From: CAZIDL01 sp964537825
GTDB lineage: Bacteria; Bacteroidota; Bacteroidia; Flavobacteriales_D; CAYVSK01
Direction of reading: 5' to 3'
Assembly (NCBI GenBank): GCA_964537825.1
Contig: CAZIDL010000002.1
Location: forward strand, 1 to 64,000
DNA: 64,000 nucleotides
The stretch's first letter is position 1, and every line of letters starts with the position of its first letter. Both the position numbers and the translations under genes were made by a program. Under the pieces are notes generated by a model. The model made no database searches and was not told where the DNA came from. It saw only the letters and a list, made by a program, of their open reading frames with translations. Positions 43,811 to 51,699 of this stretch are shown in pieces.

Positions 43811-44533
43811 TTATTCAAGGGGCGAAGTAAGTACTCCTTCCCGATATTCCGGTACCTGATCGGTGCGATCCGGTGTCAAACAATATTTGATATCCTCGTT
43901 CAGGTCGAGGGCCTTGAGGCGACGACGATGTGAAGAAGAGCGGAGAAAGCCGAAATAATTGCTACGGGCTGAAAGATAGAGGTATTTGGAAGCTATGGAA
44001 GAGTCGTGATGGGAAACAAATCCCTTTTCAAGGAGGAGCTCAGCTGTGATCGCACCCGCACAGATACTGTCCTCAAGGTTGAAGCGGTCCTCCCATCCGG
44101 CGCATAGCACCAAGCTGTTCTTGTTCAATGCGTTCAAGCGCTCACAGAGTGCGGAGAGGTTGTTCAGGGAGCCGATAAGTAGGGTTTTATCAGAACTAAC
44201 TGCCCGTATCGCACGGGTACCGTTGGTCGTGGTCATAGCGATCGTCTCATCCTTGAGCTCATCTTTCATGTAATGAAAAGGGGAGTTACCAAGATCGAAG
44301 CCTTCAACGACCTGTCCTTTCCGCTCGGCGGCAACGATGTACCCCTTGCGTTGATACTCGCGCGCTTCTTCCAGCGTTTCGAGCGGGAGGATCCGTTCCA
44401 CGCCATATTGGAAGGCCGTACATATAGCAGAGCTCGCCCGCAATACGTCCACTACCACCACAACTTCATGCTCGGTTTCATGAAGGGATAAGGAAAGCGG
44501 GGAGAAACAGACCTCGATGCGGGGTCTTTCCAT
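43811..44533 (-). CDS. comB: 2-phosphosulfolactate phosphatase family protein (ComB-like)
   Basis: 240 residues. Conserved ComB blocks are VVVVVDVLRASSAICTAF (about 24-41), VVEGFDLGNSPFHY (about 75-88), TTTNGTRAI (about 101-109) and LCAGWEDRFNLEDSICAGAI (split about 143-162). The archetype is Mg-dependent and removes phosphate from 2-phosphosulfolactate in coenzyme M synthesis. Bacteroidota do not make coenzyme M, so the real substrate may differ; a role in sulfonate chemistry is conceivable. It lies 6 nt after gcvT and 14 nt before the glycosyltransferase gene. Confidence 0.85.
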   Translation of the reverse strand: MERPRIEVCFSPLSLSLHETEHEVVVVVDVLRASSAICTAFQYGVERILPLETLEEAREYQRKGYIVAAERKGQVVEGFDLGNSPFHYMKDELKDETIAMTTTNGTRAIRAVSSDKTLLIGSLNNLSALCERLNALNKNSLVLCAGWEDRFNLEDSICAGAITAELLLEKGFVSHHDSSIASKYLYLSARSNYFGFLRSSSHRRRLKALDLNEDIKYCLTPDRTDQVPEYREGVLTSPLE

Positions 44534-44539
44534 GTTGGT

Positions 44540-45622
44540 TCAACGTTTCAGAAAGGGAAGCTTGACCACTTTTCCCTTTCGCTGTCTCCCCCTTATATCG
44601 ATCCACAAAGAGGTTTCGGCCTTATCGTAGCCTTTTTGGACATATCCCATCCCGATCGGCTTTTGGAGCGTTGGTGACATGGTCCCGCTCGTGACCCTCC
44701 CGATGATGCTCCCGTCCTCATCGAGGATATCGTAGTCCTTTCGGGGCACTCCTTTTTCGAGGAGTTCAAAGCCGACGAGTTTACGAGAGATGCCATTGGC
44801 CTTTTGCTCCTCCAGGGCTGCTCGATTCACGAAGTCCTTCGTGAACTTAGTGATCCAGCTAAGCCTTGCTTCCAAGGGGGATGTGGTTTCATCGATGTCA
44901 TTGCCGTAGAGGCAAAGGCCCGCTTCCAAACGAAGGGTATCCCTAGCAGCCAATCCTGCAGGCCGTATTTCATGGGAATGTCCGGCTTCCATCAATGCAT
45001 CCCAGATAGCAGGGGCATCCCTGGCCGGAAGGTAGAGCTCGAAGCCTTTTTCACCCGTATAGCCCGTAGCTGAGATCAGGACATCATTCACACCTTCAAC
45101 GCTTCCCCGCTCGAAATGATAGAATTTGATCGCATCCGCATCGATATCGGTCATCCCCCGAAATATTTCAGGCGACTTTGGCCCCTGTAATGCGATGAGA
45201 GCTGTGGACTCGCTTTGATCCTCCAGTTCAGCATCGAATTCGTTCCAGGAAAGGATCCACTCGCGGTCTTTATCCTTATTAGCGGCATTGACGACCAACA
45301 TGTAGCACTCCTTTTCGAGCATATAAACGATCAGGTCGTCCACGATGCCCCCATCGAGATTGGGCATGCATGAATATTGGGCCTTCCCCGGATATAGTTC
45401 AGAAGCATCGTTGGAACTCACTTTCTGGATCAGGTCCAATGCCTGAGGCCCCTGGATAATGAACTCTCCCATGTGGGAAACATCGAACAACCCTGCTTTT
45501 TCTCGTACCGCATGGTGTTCATCGTTCACTCCGCTATATTGGACGGGCATCCGGTAACCAGCGAATTCCACCAATTTGGCACCAAGTTCTTCGTGCTTCG
45601 GGGTAAGCGGAGTTTCCTTCAT
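44540..45622 (-). CDS. gcvT: Glycine cleavage system T protein (aminomethyltransferase)
   Basis: A 360-residue enzyme that takes the aminomethyl group from lipoylated H protein and makes methylene-tetrahydrofolate and ammonia. It shows YSGVNDEHHAVREKAGLFDVSHMGE (split about 30-54), the folate-contacting Asp in the LDGGIVDDLIVY region (about 92-103), SATGYTGEKGFELY and AARDTLRLEAGLCLYGNDID (split about 223-242). Frame open to 45664, but the promoter at 45645-45652 fixes the ATG at 45622. It heads a six-gene, tightly packed run. Genes for the P and H proteins are not in the window. Confidence 0.96.
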   Translation of the reverse strand: MKETPLTPKHEELGAKLVEFAGYRMPVQYSGVNDEHHAVREKAGLFDVSHMGEFIIQGPQALDLIQKVSSNDASELYPGKAQYSCMPNLDGGIVDDLIVYMLEKECYMLVVNAANKDKDREWILSWNEFDAELEDQSESTALIALQGPKSPEIFRGMTDIDADAIKFYHFERGSVEGVNDVLISATGYTGEKGFELYLPARDAPAIWDALMEAGHSHEIRPAGLAARDTLRLEAGLCLYGNDIDETTSPLEARLSWITKFTKDFVNRAALEEQKANGISRKLVGFELLEKGVPRKDYDILDEDGSIIGRVTSGTMSPTLQKPIGMGYVQKGYDKAETSLWIDIRGRQRKGKVVKLPFLKR

Positions 45623-45644
45623 GATTCCATCTTTCAAAGAACCG

Positions 45645-45652
45645 CAAAGGTA
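45645..45652 (-). promoter_or_regulatory. -7 promoter element for the gcvT run
   Basis: The minus strand reads TACCTTTG, 22 nt before the gcvT ATG. It is the only clear promoter for the six genes down to DUF493. Confidence 0.7.
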
Positions 45653-45725
45653 AGAGATCGACAAAACCGCCCTTTCTTTTCTATTTCCCGAGTGGCGTGT
45701 CTAGAGCTCATCCATGGAGATCTCC

Positions 45726-45733
45726 TAATTTTG
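45726..45733 (+). promoter_or_regulatory. -7 promoter element for the epimerase gene
   Basis: TAATTTTG, 26 nt before the ATG at 45760. It excludes the upstream start at 45697. Confidence 0.65.
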
Positions 45734-45759
45734 ACGAAGGTCGATCCTCCACATCCTTC

Positions 45760-47637
45760 ATGCAAGGTTTCTTTCCCAAAACCGGAACGCCCCGCTGGAT
45801 CATCTTCACCCTGGATCTTGGGATATGTACGTTCTCGATCCTCTTTGCGCACGCACTCCGATTCAATTTTGAGATCCCTGGGGAATCAGCGCATTATATC
45901 TATACGGTCCCTCCTCTATACATCCTGGTGAGGGGCATTAGTTTCTTTATCGGCAGCACCTATGCAGGATTGGTCCGCTATACGAGCACTGAGGACACGC
46001 GAAGGATCTTCCTTACCCTGACCCTCGGTTCCCTCTTCGTGGTGGGATTGAACCTTATCAGTTATTACGGCTACAACGAGAAGTTCCTGGTGCCTTTTTC
46101 GATCCTCATCATCGATTATCTCTGTGCCACCTTCCTGATGATCTCTTATCGGATCGCGTTGAAACTTTTTTATCTGGAGTCCCGCACCGCCAAAAAGGAT
46201 AGGTCCAACGTCATCATATACGGAGCTGGGGAACTCGGATCGATCACCAAACGGACCCTCGACCGGGATGCATCGAATCGTTATAAAGTGATCGCTTTTC
46301 TGGACGACGATGAACGCAAGGCCGGTAAGAAGCTGGAGAACATCAGTATTCATTCCACCTCACGTCTCCCCGAGCTTTTGGCTGAGTGGGATGTCGAAGA
46401 ACTGATCCTGGCGATCAATGATCCTGAGGAGAAGAACCGGCAATGGGTCATCGATCAGTGCCTGCAGTTCGAGGTGAACGTGCTCACGGTCCCTACGGTC
46501 GACCGCTGGATCAACGGGAGCTTTTCTTTCAGACAGATCGAGCAGATCCGTATAGAAGACCTCCTCGAACGGGATCCTATCAAGCTCGATCATGAGGGGA
46601 TCCGAAGCAGCATCGCTGATCGCCCGATCCTGGTGACGGGGGCCGCTGGATCGATCGGAAGCGAGATCGTTCGGCAGCTTTTGGAGTTCGTGCCCAAGTG
46701 CCTCGTATTGCTGGACCAGGATGAATCAGCCCTTCACGAACTTTCGATCGAACTACGCGGCAAACATCCCAAAGTCCCGATCCGAACGATCCTTGCCTCT
46801 ATTCGTGATGAAAGACGGATGCGAGAAGCCTTCGAGACCTATCAACCCGACCTTGTCTACCATGCTGCTGCGTACAAGCACGTTCCTCTCATGGAGGGAA
46901 ATCCGCATGAAGCGATCGCTACGAACGTACTGGGAAGCCGTATTGTGATCGAGCTTGCTATCGAACAAGGGGTCAAAGAATTCGTACTCATATCCACCGA
47001 CAAAGCGGTGAACCCGACCAGCATCATGGGGGCGACCAAGCGGATATCCGAGATCTATGCACGGGCCCGGGGGAGTGAAACGAACACGCGTTTCATCATC
47101 ACCCGCTTCGGTAATGTCTTAGGAAGCAAGGGCTCCGTCATACCTCTTTTCCAGAAGCAGATCGAGGCGGGTGGTCCCATCACGATCACCCATCCCGAAG
47201 TGACCCGCTACTTCATGACCATTCCAGAGGCAGCGCAACTCGTTCTCGAAGCGAGTGCCATGGGAAAAGGTGGGGAGATCTTCCTTTTCGATATGGGACG
47301 TTCGGTCCGGATCATCGATCTTGCCCGAAAAATGATCAAACTATCGGGACTCCGACCTGGCGAAGACATCAAAATAAAGGTGACCGGTCTGCGTCCTGGA
47401 GAAAAACTGTACGAAGAGCTCCTAACGAAAGAGGAGAACAGTCTACCTACCCATCACCCGCGCATTATGGTAGCGCAAGTACAGATCTATCCCTGGAATG
47501 AAGTGGAGGCGTTCATCGAAGACCTACAAGCATCCTTGGGGGACCCTGATAAAGAAGAGCTCGTCAGGAAGATAAGGGCTTTCGTTCCGGAATTTAAGAC
47601 CCTAGGCCCCGAAGAGGAGCATTCCTCCCCTGCATAA
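45760..47637 (+). CDS. FlaA1/CapD-type membrane nucleotide-sugar epimerase/dehydratase
   Basis: 625 residues. Four TM segments (about 13-35, 47-70, 83-103, 110-132) precede a CoA-binding-like Rossmann domain (about 148-270, IIYGAGELG). The SDR domain (about 285-580) has the cofactor loop TGAAGSIG (293-300) and the STDKAVNPTSIMGATKR block that marks inverting UDP-GlcNAc 4,6-dehydratases and related enzymes. It supplies modified sugars for surface polysaccharide or protein glycosylation. The length fits the long membrane-bound class (WbpM/CapD). It stands alone on its strand and converges on miaE with 6 nt between stops. Confidence 0.93.
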   Translation: MQGFFPKTGTPRWIIFTLDLGICTFSILFAHALRFNFEIPGESAHYIYTVPPLYILVRGISFFIGSTYAGLVRYTSTEDTRRIFLTLTLGSLFVVGLNLISYYGYNEKFLVPFSILIIDYLCATFLMISYRIALKLFYLESRTAKKDRSNVIIYGAGELGSITKRTLDRDASNRYKVIAFLDDDERKAGKKLENISIHSTSRLPELLAEWDVEELILAINDPEEKNRQWVIDQCLQFEVNVLTVPTVDRWINGSFSFRQIEQIRIEDLLERDPIKLDHEGIRSSIADRPILVTGAAGSIGSEIVRQLLEFVPKCLVLLDQDESALHELSIELRGKHPKVPIRTILASIRDERRMREAFETYQPDLVYHAAAYKHVPLMEGNPHEAIATNVLGSRIVIELAIEQGVKEFVLISTDKAVNPTSIMGATKRISEIYARARGSETNTRFIITRFGNVLGSKGSVIPLFQKQIEAGGPITITHPEVTRYFMTIPEAAQLVLEASAMGKGGEIFLFDMGRSVRIIDLARKMIKLSGLRPGEDIKIKVTGLRPGEKLYEELLTKEENSLPTHHPRIMVAQVQIYPWNEVEAFIEDLQASLGDPDKEELVRKIRAFVPEFKTLGPEEEHSSPA

Positions 47638-47643
47638 AGTGCT

Positions 47644-48243
47644 CTACCCGTGCATGGTGCTGTCCGGATCGCCAAAAGAAGCGATGATCCGGGCCTCTTC
47701 ATCGAGGTACTCCTGCCAGCGGCCATCGACATCGATCCCTGTTCCGTACTTCCTGGCCAGGTCCAGGAAAAGTCTATAATGCCCCGCTTCGCTCACCATA
47801 AGCTCGTAATAGAATGTCCGCAGATCCTCGTCCTGGATCCGTTCATGGAGCAATTTGAAGCGCTCACAACTTCGAGCCTCGATCATGGCGGACAAGAGGA
47901 GGTGTTCGACGAGCGAACGCTCCCTGCTACCTCCTTTTTTCATAAAACCCATCAGTTCACGCACATAAGGATCCTTCCGCTCCTTGCCGAGCCTCCACCC
48001 ACGCTCCAGGATCTTTTGATGGACCCTTCCGAAATGTTCCAATTCTTCTTGGCCGACCTCGATCATCTTCTCCACCACTTCAGAATATTCCGGGAACTTC
48101 ACCGCAATGCTAATGGCATTGGAAGCGGCTTTTTGTTCGCAAAAAGCGTGATCGATCAGCAGCTCCTGGACGTTCTCTTCAGCCAAAGCCGCCCATCTGG
48201 GATCAGTTGGCAACTTCAGACCAAGGGTATGTTTCGCTCCCAT
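47644..48243 (-). CDS. miaE: tRNA-(ms2io6A)-hydroxylase MiaE
   Basis: A 199-residue di-iron ferritin-like monooxygenase that hydroxylates the isopentenyl group of ms2i6A at position 37 of tRNAs reading UNN codons, using O2. Iron ligands are visible as EELEHF (about 66-71), EARSCERF (about 121-128) and EAGHYRLF (about 152-159). The N-terminus GLKLPTDPRW and HAFCEQKAASNAI are conserved. Its start lies 28 nt inside the histidine kinase gene, a long overlap that implies coupled expression. The link between a two-component pair and a tRNA hydroxylase is unusual. Confidence 0.93.
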   Translation of the reverse strand: MGAKHTLGLKLPTDPRWAALAEENVQELLIDHAFCEQKAASNAISIAVKFPEYSEVVEKMIEVGQEELEHFGRVHQKILERGWRLGKERKDPYVRELMGFMKKGGSRERSLVEHLLLSAMIEARSCERFKLLHERIQDEDLRTFYYELMVSEAGHYRLFLDLARKYGTGIDVDGRWQEYLDEEARIIASFGDPDSTMHG

Positions 48244-49721
48244 ATCCTTTGCTCCGTGTTCAATGGCAAGCAGACCCTGAAAAAGGTTCCTTTTCCGATG
48301 GCAGCATCCACCTCCACCGATCCGTTCACGGAAGCAACCCTTTCACGAAGGCCAGTTATGCCGGACCCACCTTTCCTCGAGCTTTCTTCCGGGTCGAAAC
48401 CTTTTCCGTCATCATGAGCCTCTAACTGTAGGATCCCATCCTGTTCCTTGAGCTCAAGGTCCAGTCGGCTTGCCTCAGCATGCCGGATAACATTGTTGAG
48501 GATCTCCTGGCAGATCCGATACATCGTTCCTTCGATCAGTTCGTTCCTTGATTTTTCCGGGTCAAGTTTCGTATTGAAGCTGATCCGGATACCTTCTGCT
48601 CCTTCTTCGACCTCTTGGATCATCTGACGAACAGCACGGACCAGACCGTATTCCTTAAGCGTGTCGGGCATCAGGTCATGGCTGATGCTCCTTATTTCTC
48701 CCACACCTTTGTGTACGAGCTCGGATACCATCGGAAGATGGTGCATAGCCTTTTCAGGCTCTCCTTTCCTCCACTTCTTCTCCATCGACTTCAAGTAAAC
48801 GTTAGCAGCTGTAAGGGTCTGGCCGACCCCATCGTGAAGATCGTTCGCCATCCGTTTACGCTCCCGCTGCTGCGTCTGTACGATCGCATCGACCAATCGA
48901 TTCTCCGCTAAACGTTTCTCCGTTATATCCTGACATACGACAGCAAAGAAGGATGCATCATCATCGGATGCTTTCATCGGATCGATGCTCATGATGAACC
49001 AACGCTCTCCTTTCCCATCATCCACCCGAAGCTCACCACTCCATCCTTCTCCCCTGAACATCCGTTCCTTGATCGCTCGCCGGTCCTTTTCTTCAGGAAG
49101 AAGATCGAAGAAGGGGGCTCCAATGACCTTATCCTCGGGCATTTCAAGAGCCCTTACCAACGCCGGGTTCGCATCTATCAGTGGACAGACATCCTCATTA
49201 TCGAGGCGTAAGATCCCTACGCCATTATAGGTCGCATCGATGACCTCTTTACGAACCTCAGCCTTCTGTTCTTTATCCGAACGCTCCTGCACATTCTTTA
49301 CAGCGACGAGCAGCGCATCCCTGCCGCGGTATCGAACCGAGGAGGTCGTGGTATAGACCTTTACCCCCACTCCCTCGGCGTTCCGATGCTCTTCGTAGTG
49401 TACCTCACCCGGTACGTAAGCATGTGAAGACCTCTTATTATCGGAAAGCAAAGAGGCGTACTTCCGTCCAACAAGTTCTTTGGAAGAGATCCCATAGAAT
49501 AAAGCAGCCCGCTCGTCAGCAAAGCGGACATTGCTACTGATCGGGTCCACGATCAAGAGTCCATCGACCAACCCTTCTGAAGGCAATTCCTGTCCGTTAA
49601 GATCCAGGGAACATCGATCCTTGGACCAAAATTCCGTGACACAATGCCCCCGAAGCCCAACCCCTATAAAAAAGGCGACCGGAAGGAGAACAAAAAAGGC
49701 CGTAAGGTCCAGGTCCATCAT
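48216..49721 (-). CDS. PAS-domain sensor histidine kinase, NarL/DegS type
   Basis: 501 residues. One N-terminal TM helix (about 7-24) is followed by two PAS domains (about 50-150 and 155-270) and a HisKA_3 dimerisation helix with phospho-acceptor H296 in ANDLHDGVGQTL. The HATPase domain has N-box EILNNVIRHA (406-415), DDGKGF (437-442) and GSGITGLRER (453-462). There is no periplasmic sensor, so the signal is likely cytoplasmic or redox-linked via the PAS domains. Its natural partner is the NarL-type regulator at 50905-51645 in the same unit. It overlaps miaE by 28 nt and lies 50 nt after the lipoprotein gene. Confidence 0.93.
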   Translation of the reverse strand: MMDLDLTAFFVLLPVAFFIGVGLRGHCVTEFWSKDRCSLDLNGQELPSEGLVDGLLIVDPISSNVRFADERAALFYGISSKELVGRKYASLLSDNKRSSHAYVPGEVHYEEHRNAEGVGVKVYTTTSSVRYRGRDALLVAVKNVQERSDKEQKAEVRKEVIDATYNGVGILRLDNEDVCPLIDANPALVRALEMPEDKVIGAPFFDLLPEEKDRRAIKERMFRGEGWSGELRVDDGKGERWFIMSIDPMKASDDDASFFAVVCQDITEKRLAENRLVDAIVQTQQRERKRMANDLHDGVGQTLTAANVYLKSMEKKWRKGEPEKAMHHLPMVSELVHKGVGEIRSISHDLMPDTLKEYGLVRAVRQMIQEVEEGAEGIRISFNTKLDPEKSRNELIEGTMYRICQEILNNVIRHAEASRLDLELKEQDGILQLEAHDDGKGFDPEESSRKGGSGITGLRERVASVNGSVEVDAAIGKGTFFRVCLPLNTEQRIWERNIPLV

Positions 49722-49771
49722 ACCCCTCGGGCTTCCTCTACGAATTTATCCATCCATCGGGATCGGTCCTA

Positions 49772-50908
49772 TTACAAGCTCTGAAAAGCTTCGTTGCTAA
49801 AGGCATATTCACTCTGAAGGATGGCCAAAGCATCGTTCAAAGCTTGCACAGAGGTTTCATTGGGTGAATCCCCCAACCGATCACGAAGTGCTTGATGGGA
49901 AGAAGCATCGATGATCCCGTCGCTGTTCGCGTTCAAAGAGAGAAGGACTGCATGGGCCTTGGACCAATGTTGGATGCGATCACCAAGGGATCCCTGATCG
50001 ATGGCTTTTATCGTCCTTTTGATATGCCGGACCATTACGGCTGCTGCAGTACGTTCCCATTCTTGTTCCACTTTTTGAACAGCTGCTTTCCGTTCTTGCT
50101 TCTTTTCCTGGGTCACTGCCCATCGTCCCTCGATAAAAGCGGCAAAGAAGCCCGGCAAGTGCTCCAGGGCATCATCCGTACGCAAGCATGTCACCCCCCA
50201 GAACCAAGCCCCTTCCTCATGATCGTTACCGGTCCCGGGAGAAGTATTTCTGGAAAAATCCCTCGGGACACCGAAGAGGCTGAATGCTTCATCGAGATCA
50301 CGTTCCCGTGGCGTTGCCTTCCCTCCGTTCGGGTCGCTGTGATCCTTCATTTCCAGCCCCTCGAGCAACTCTTCCGTAGCGTAACGGAAAAAAGAAGCCC
50401 CCATCAGTCCATTTCGTACGAGGGGAAGAAAGGCGATCGAATCAGGACCAACGAAAGATCCCGCGACCAATGCTCCAGGGGATCCGCTCCTGTTGGAGAT
50501 GGATTGCAAGATCCCGAGGAAACGTATTGAATCCCCATTATTGAGCGTTCCTTCCAGATCCGTTTCCCCATTTCCTACCATACCATTGTTCCGATAAAGG
50601 TCCAAAAGCTCCTGAAAGGAGATGGACGCCCCGTTCTTCCCAGCGGCCACCTTCTTACAAAGGCGATCGAGAAGCTCGATGCGGATCCGTCCTACCCGGA
50701 GCTCAGCATCCTCGAAGGAATAGGTCTCAGGGGGAGCGCCTGAGTTCCCTTTGTATCGACAGGAACCGTCCTCCTTTTCTGCCTCCGGGTCGTAATTGCT
50801 AGCCTTAGGGTCCATGCATCCCTGCTTTTCATCACAACCTGAAGAAAGGATGATGAACGAAAGAAAAAGCGCGAAAAGGAGGTTTTGAATAAGTTGCTGG
50901 ATCTTCAA
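49772..50908 (-). CDS. DUF4856-like lipoprotein with calcium-loop-type motifs
   Basis: 378 residues. The lipobox LSSGC has Cys25. Residues about 30-51 form the Cys-bounded GCMDPKASNYDPEA...DGSC repeat, common in Bacteroidota surface proteins and resembling a calcium-binding turn. The body resembles DUF4856: PETYSFEDAE at about 59-68 and LDEAFSLFGVPRDF at about 205-218. A NANSDGIID stretch near 326-334 looks like an EF-hand-type loop. It is likely anchored on the outer membrane or cell surface. It overlaps the response regulator gene by ATGA and lies between regulator and kinase, so it may be the sensor input or a target. Role unknown. Confidence 0.78.
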   Translation of the reverse strand: MKIQQLIQNLLFALFLSFIILSSGCDEKQGCMDPKASNYDPEAEKEDGSCRYKGNSGAPPETYSFEDAELRVGRIRIELLDRLCKKVAAGKNGASISFQELLDLYRNNGMVGNGETDLEGTLNNGDSIRFLGILQSISNRSGSPGALVAGSFVGPDSIAFLPLVRNGLMGASFFRYATEELLEGLEMKDHSDPNGGKATPRERDLDEAFSLFGVPRDFSRNTSPGTGNDHEEGAWFWGVTCLRTDDALEHLPGFFAAFIEGRWAVTQEKKQERKAAVQKVEQEWERTAAAVMVRHIKRTIKAIDQGSLGDRIQHWSKAHAVLLSLNANSDGIIDASSHQALRDRLGDSPNETSVQALNDALAILQSEYAFSNEAFQSL

Positions 50909-51645
50909 ACCGAAAAAGAGTGCGGGTCTTCTTCCGAATTTGTTACGTGTTCAGAAGAAGGTCTGTTCGCTCCAGCAAAGAAAAATCGGTTCGGGGAAAC
51001 CAGCTCCGTTTTGACCGCATAAAGAACGATACCAGCCGTATTTCGCACTCCGAGTTTCTTCATGATGTTCTTTCGGTGTGTCGTTACGGTATGGTCACTG
51101 ATGAAGAGTTTCTCCGCGATCCGATGATTGGTATAACCTTCAGCGATCAGCTTGATGATCTCGGACTCCCGCTCTGAAAGGGATACGGCTTCGCAATCCA
51201 GGTATTCCCGTTCGATGCTGTCAGGTTCGATGCCCACTTCACTAACGGCTTCCAGGATCTTTCCGCAAAAGAACTTATGCCCCTTTGCCGTTTCGATAAG
51301 GGCATTGCAGATCTCCTCGACGCTGCAATCCTTTTTGATGTAACTCATGATCCCTGAACGTAGCGCCGTTTGGATCGCTAAACCAGAGCGATCAGGTGTG
51401 ATCGCAACGAAGCGGGTATCCGGATGGTGCTCCAACACAAAAGGGATGCATTCGATGGAAAATCCACTGGAGGTATGGTCGATCAAAACCACATCCGGAA
51501 CCTCCTTTTCGATCGCTTCCTTGAGGCCTTCACCATGGGAGAGCACAGCAACGCATTCCAGATGCTCGTGCTGATCGATGACACTACTTGCCCCGACTCT
51601 TGAGAGTTCCTGACCGTCCGCTATGAGAACCCGGATCCGTTCCAT
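50905..51645 (-). CDS. Response regulator, NarL/FixJ type
   Basis: 246 residues. Receiver domain 1-120 has phospho-acceptor D56 in VVLIDH, T83 in AITP and the Lys at 104-105 in SYIKKD. The acidic pocket is reduced: D10 is followed by Gly (ADGQ) where the family usually has a second acidic residue. A LuxR-type HTH lies at about 155-200 (SLSEREXEIIKLIAEG pattern and the recognition helix around SDHTVTTHRKNI). A 40-residue C-terminal extension follows. It is paired with the histidine kinase downstream. The gene heads the unit and has palindromic sequence in its promoter that could be its own binding site. Confidence 0.93.
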   Translation of the reverse strand: MERIRVLIADGQELSRVGASSVIDQHEHLECVAVLSHGEGLKEAIEKEVPDVVLIDHTSSGFSIECIPFVLEHHPDTRFVAITPDRSGLAIQTALRSGIMSYIKKDCSVEEICNALIETAKGHKFFCGKILEAVSEVGIEPDSIEREYLDCEAVSLSERESEIIKLIAEGYTNHRIAEKLFISDHTVTTHRKNIMKKLGVRNTAGIVLYAVKTELVSPNRFFFAGANRPSSEHVTNSEEDPHSFSV

Positions 51646-51653
51646 TCTTGGGA

Positions 51654-51661
51654 CAAATCTA
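51654..51661 (-). promoter_or_regulatory. -7 promoter element for the response regulator unit
   Basis: The minus strand reads TAGATTTG, ending 8 nt before the ATG at 51645. The mRNA is near-leaderless. Confidence 0.7.
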
Positions 51662-51666
51662 AGAAC

Positions 51667-51699
51667 TATTTAGAAAGATCCTAAATAATCTGATCAGAT
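51667..51699. promoter_or_regulatory. Candidate operator: inverted repeat plus palindrome
   Basis: TATTTAG (51667-51673), 7 nt, CTAAATA (51681-51687) is a perfect 7-7-7 inverted repeat. Directly beside it ATCTGATCAGAT (51688-51699) is a perfect 12-bp palindrome. Both lie within about 40 bp upstream of the response regulator -7 element, over the -33 zone. NarL-type regulators bind inverted heptamers, so autoregulation is a reasonable inference. There is no U-run, so it is not an obvious terminator for rnz. Confidence 0.5.

Noticed and set aside
45697..45759. Upstream start of the membrane epimerase
   Set aside because: The -7 element at 45726-45733 lies within it, and the first conserved hydrophobic segment begins after the ATG at 45760.
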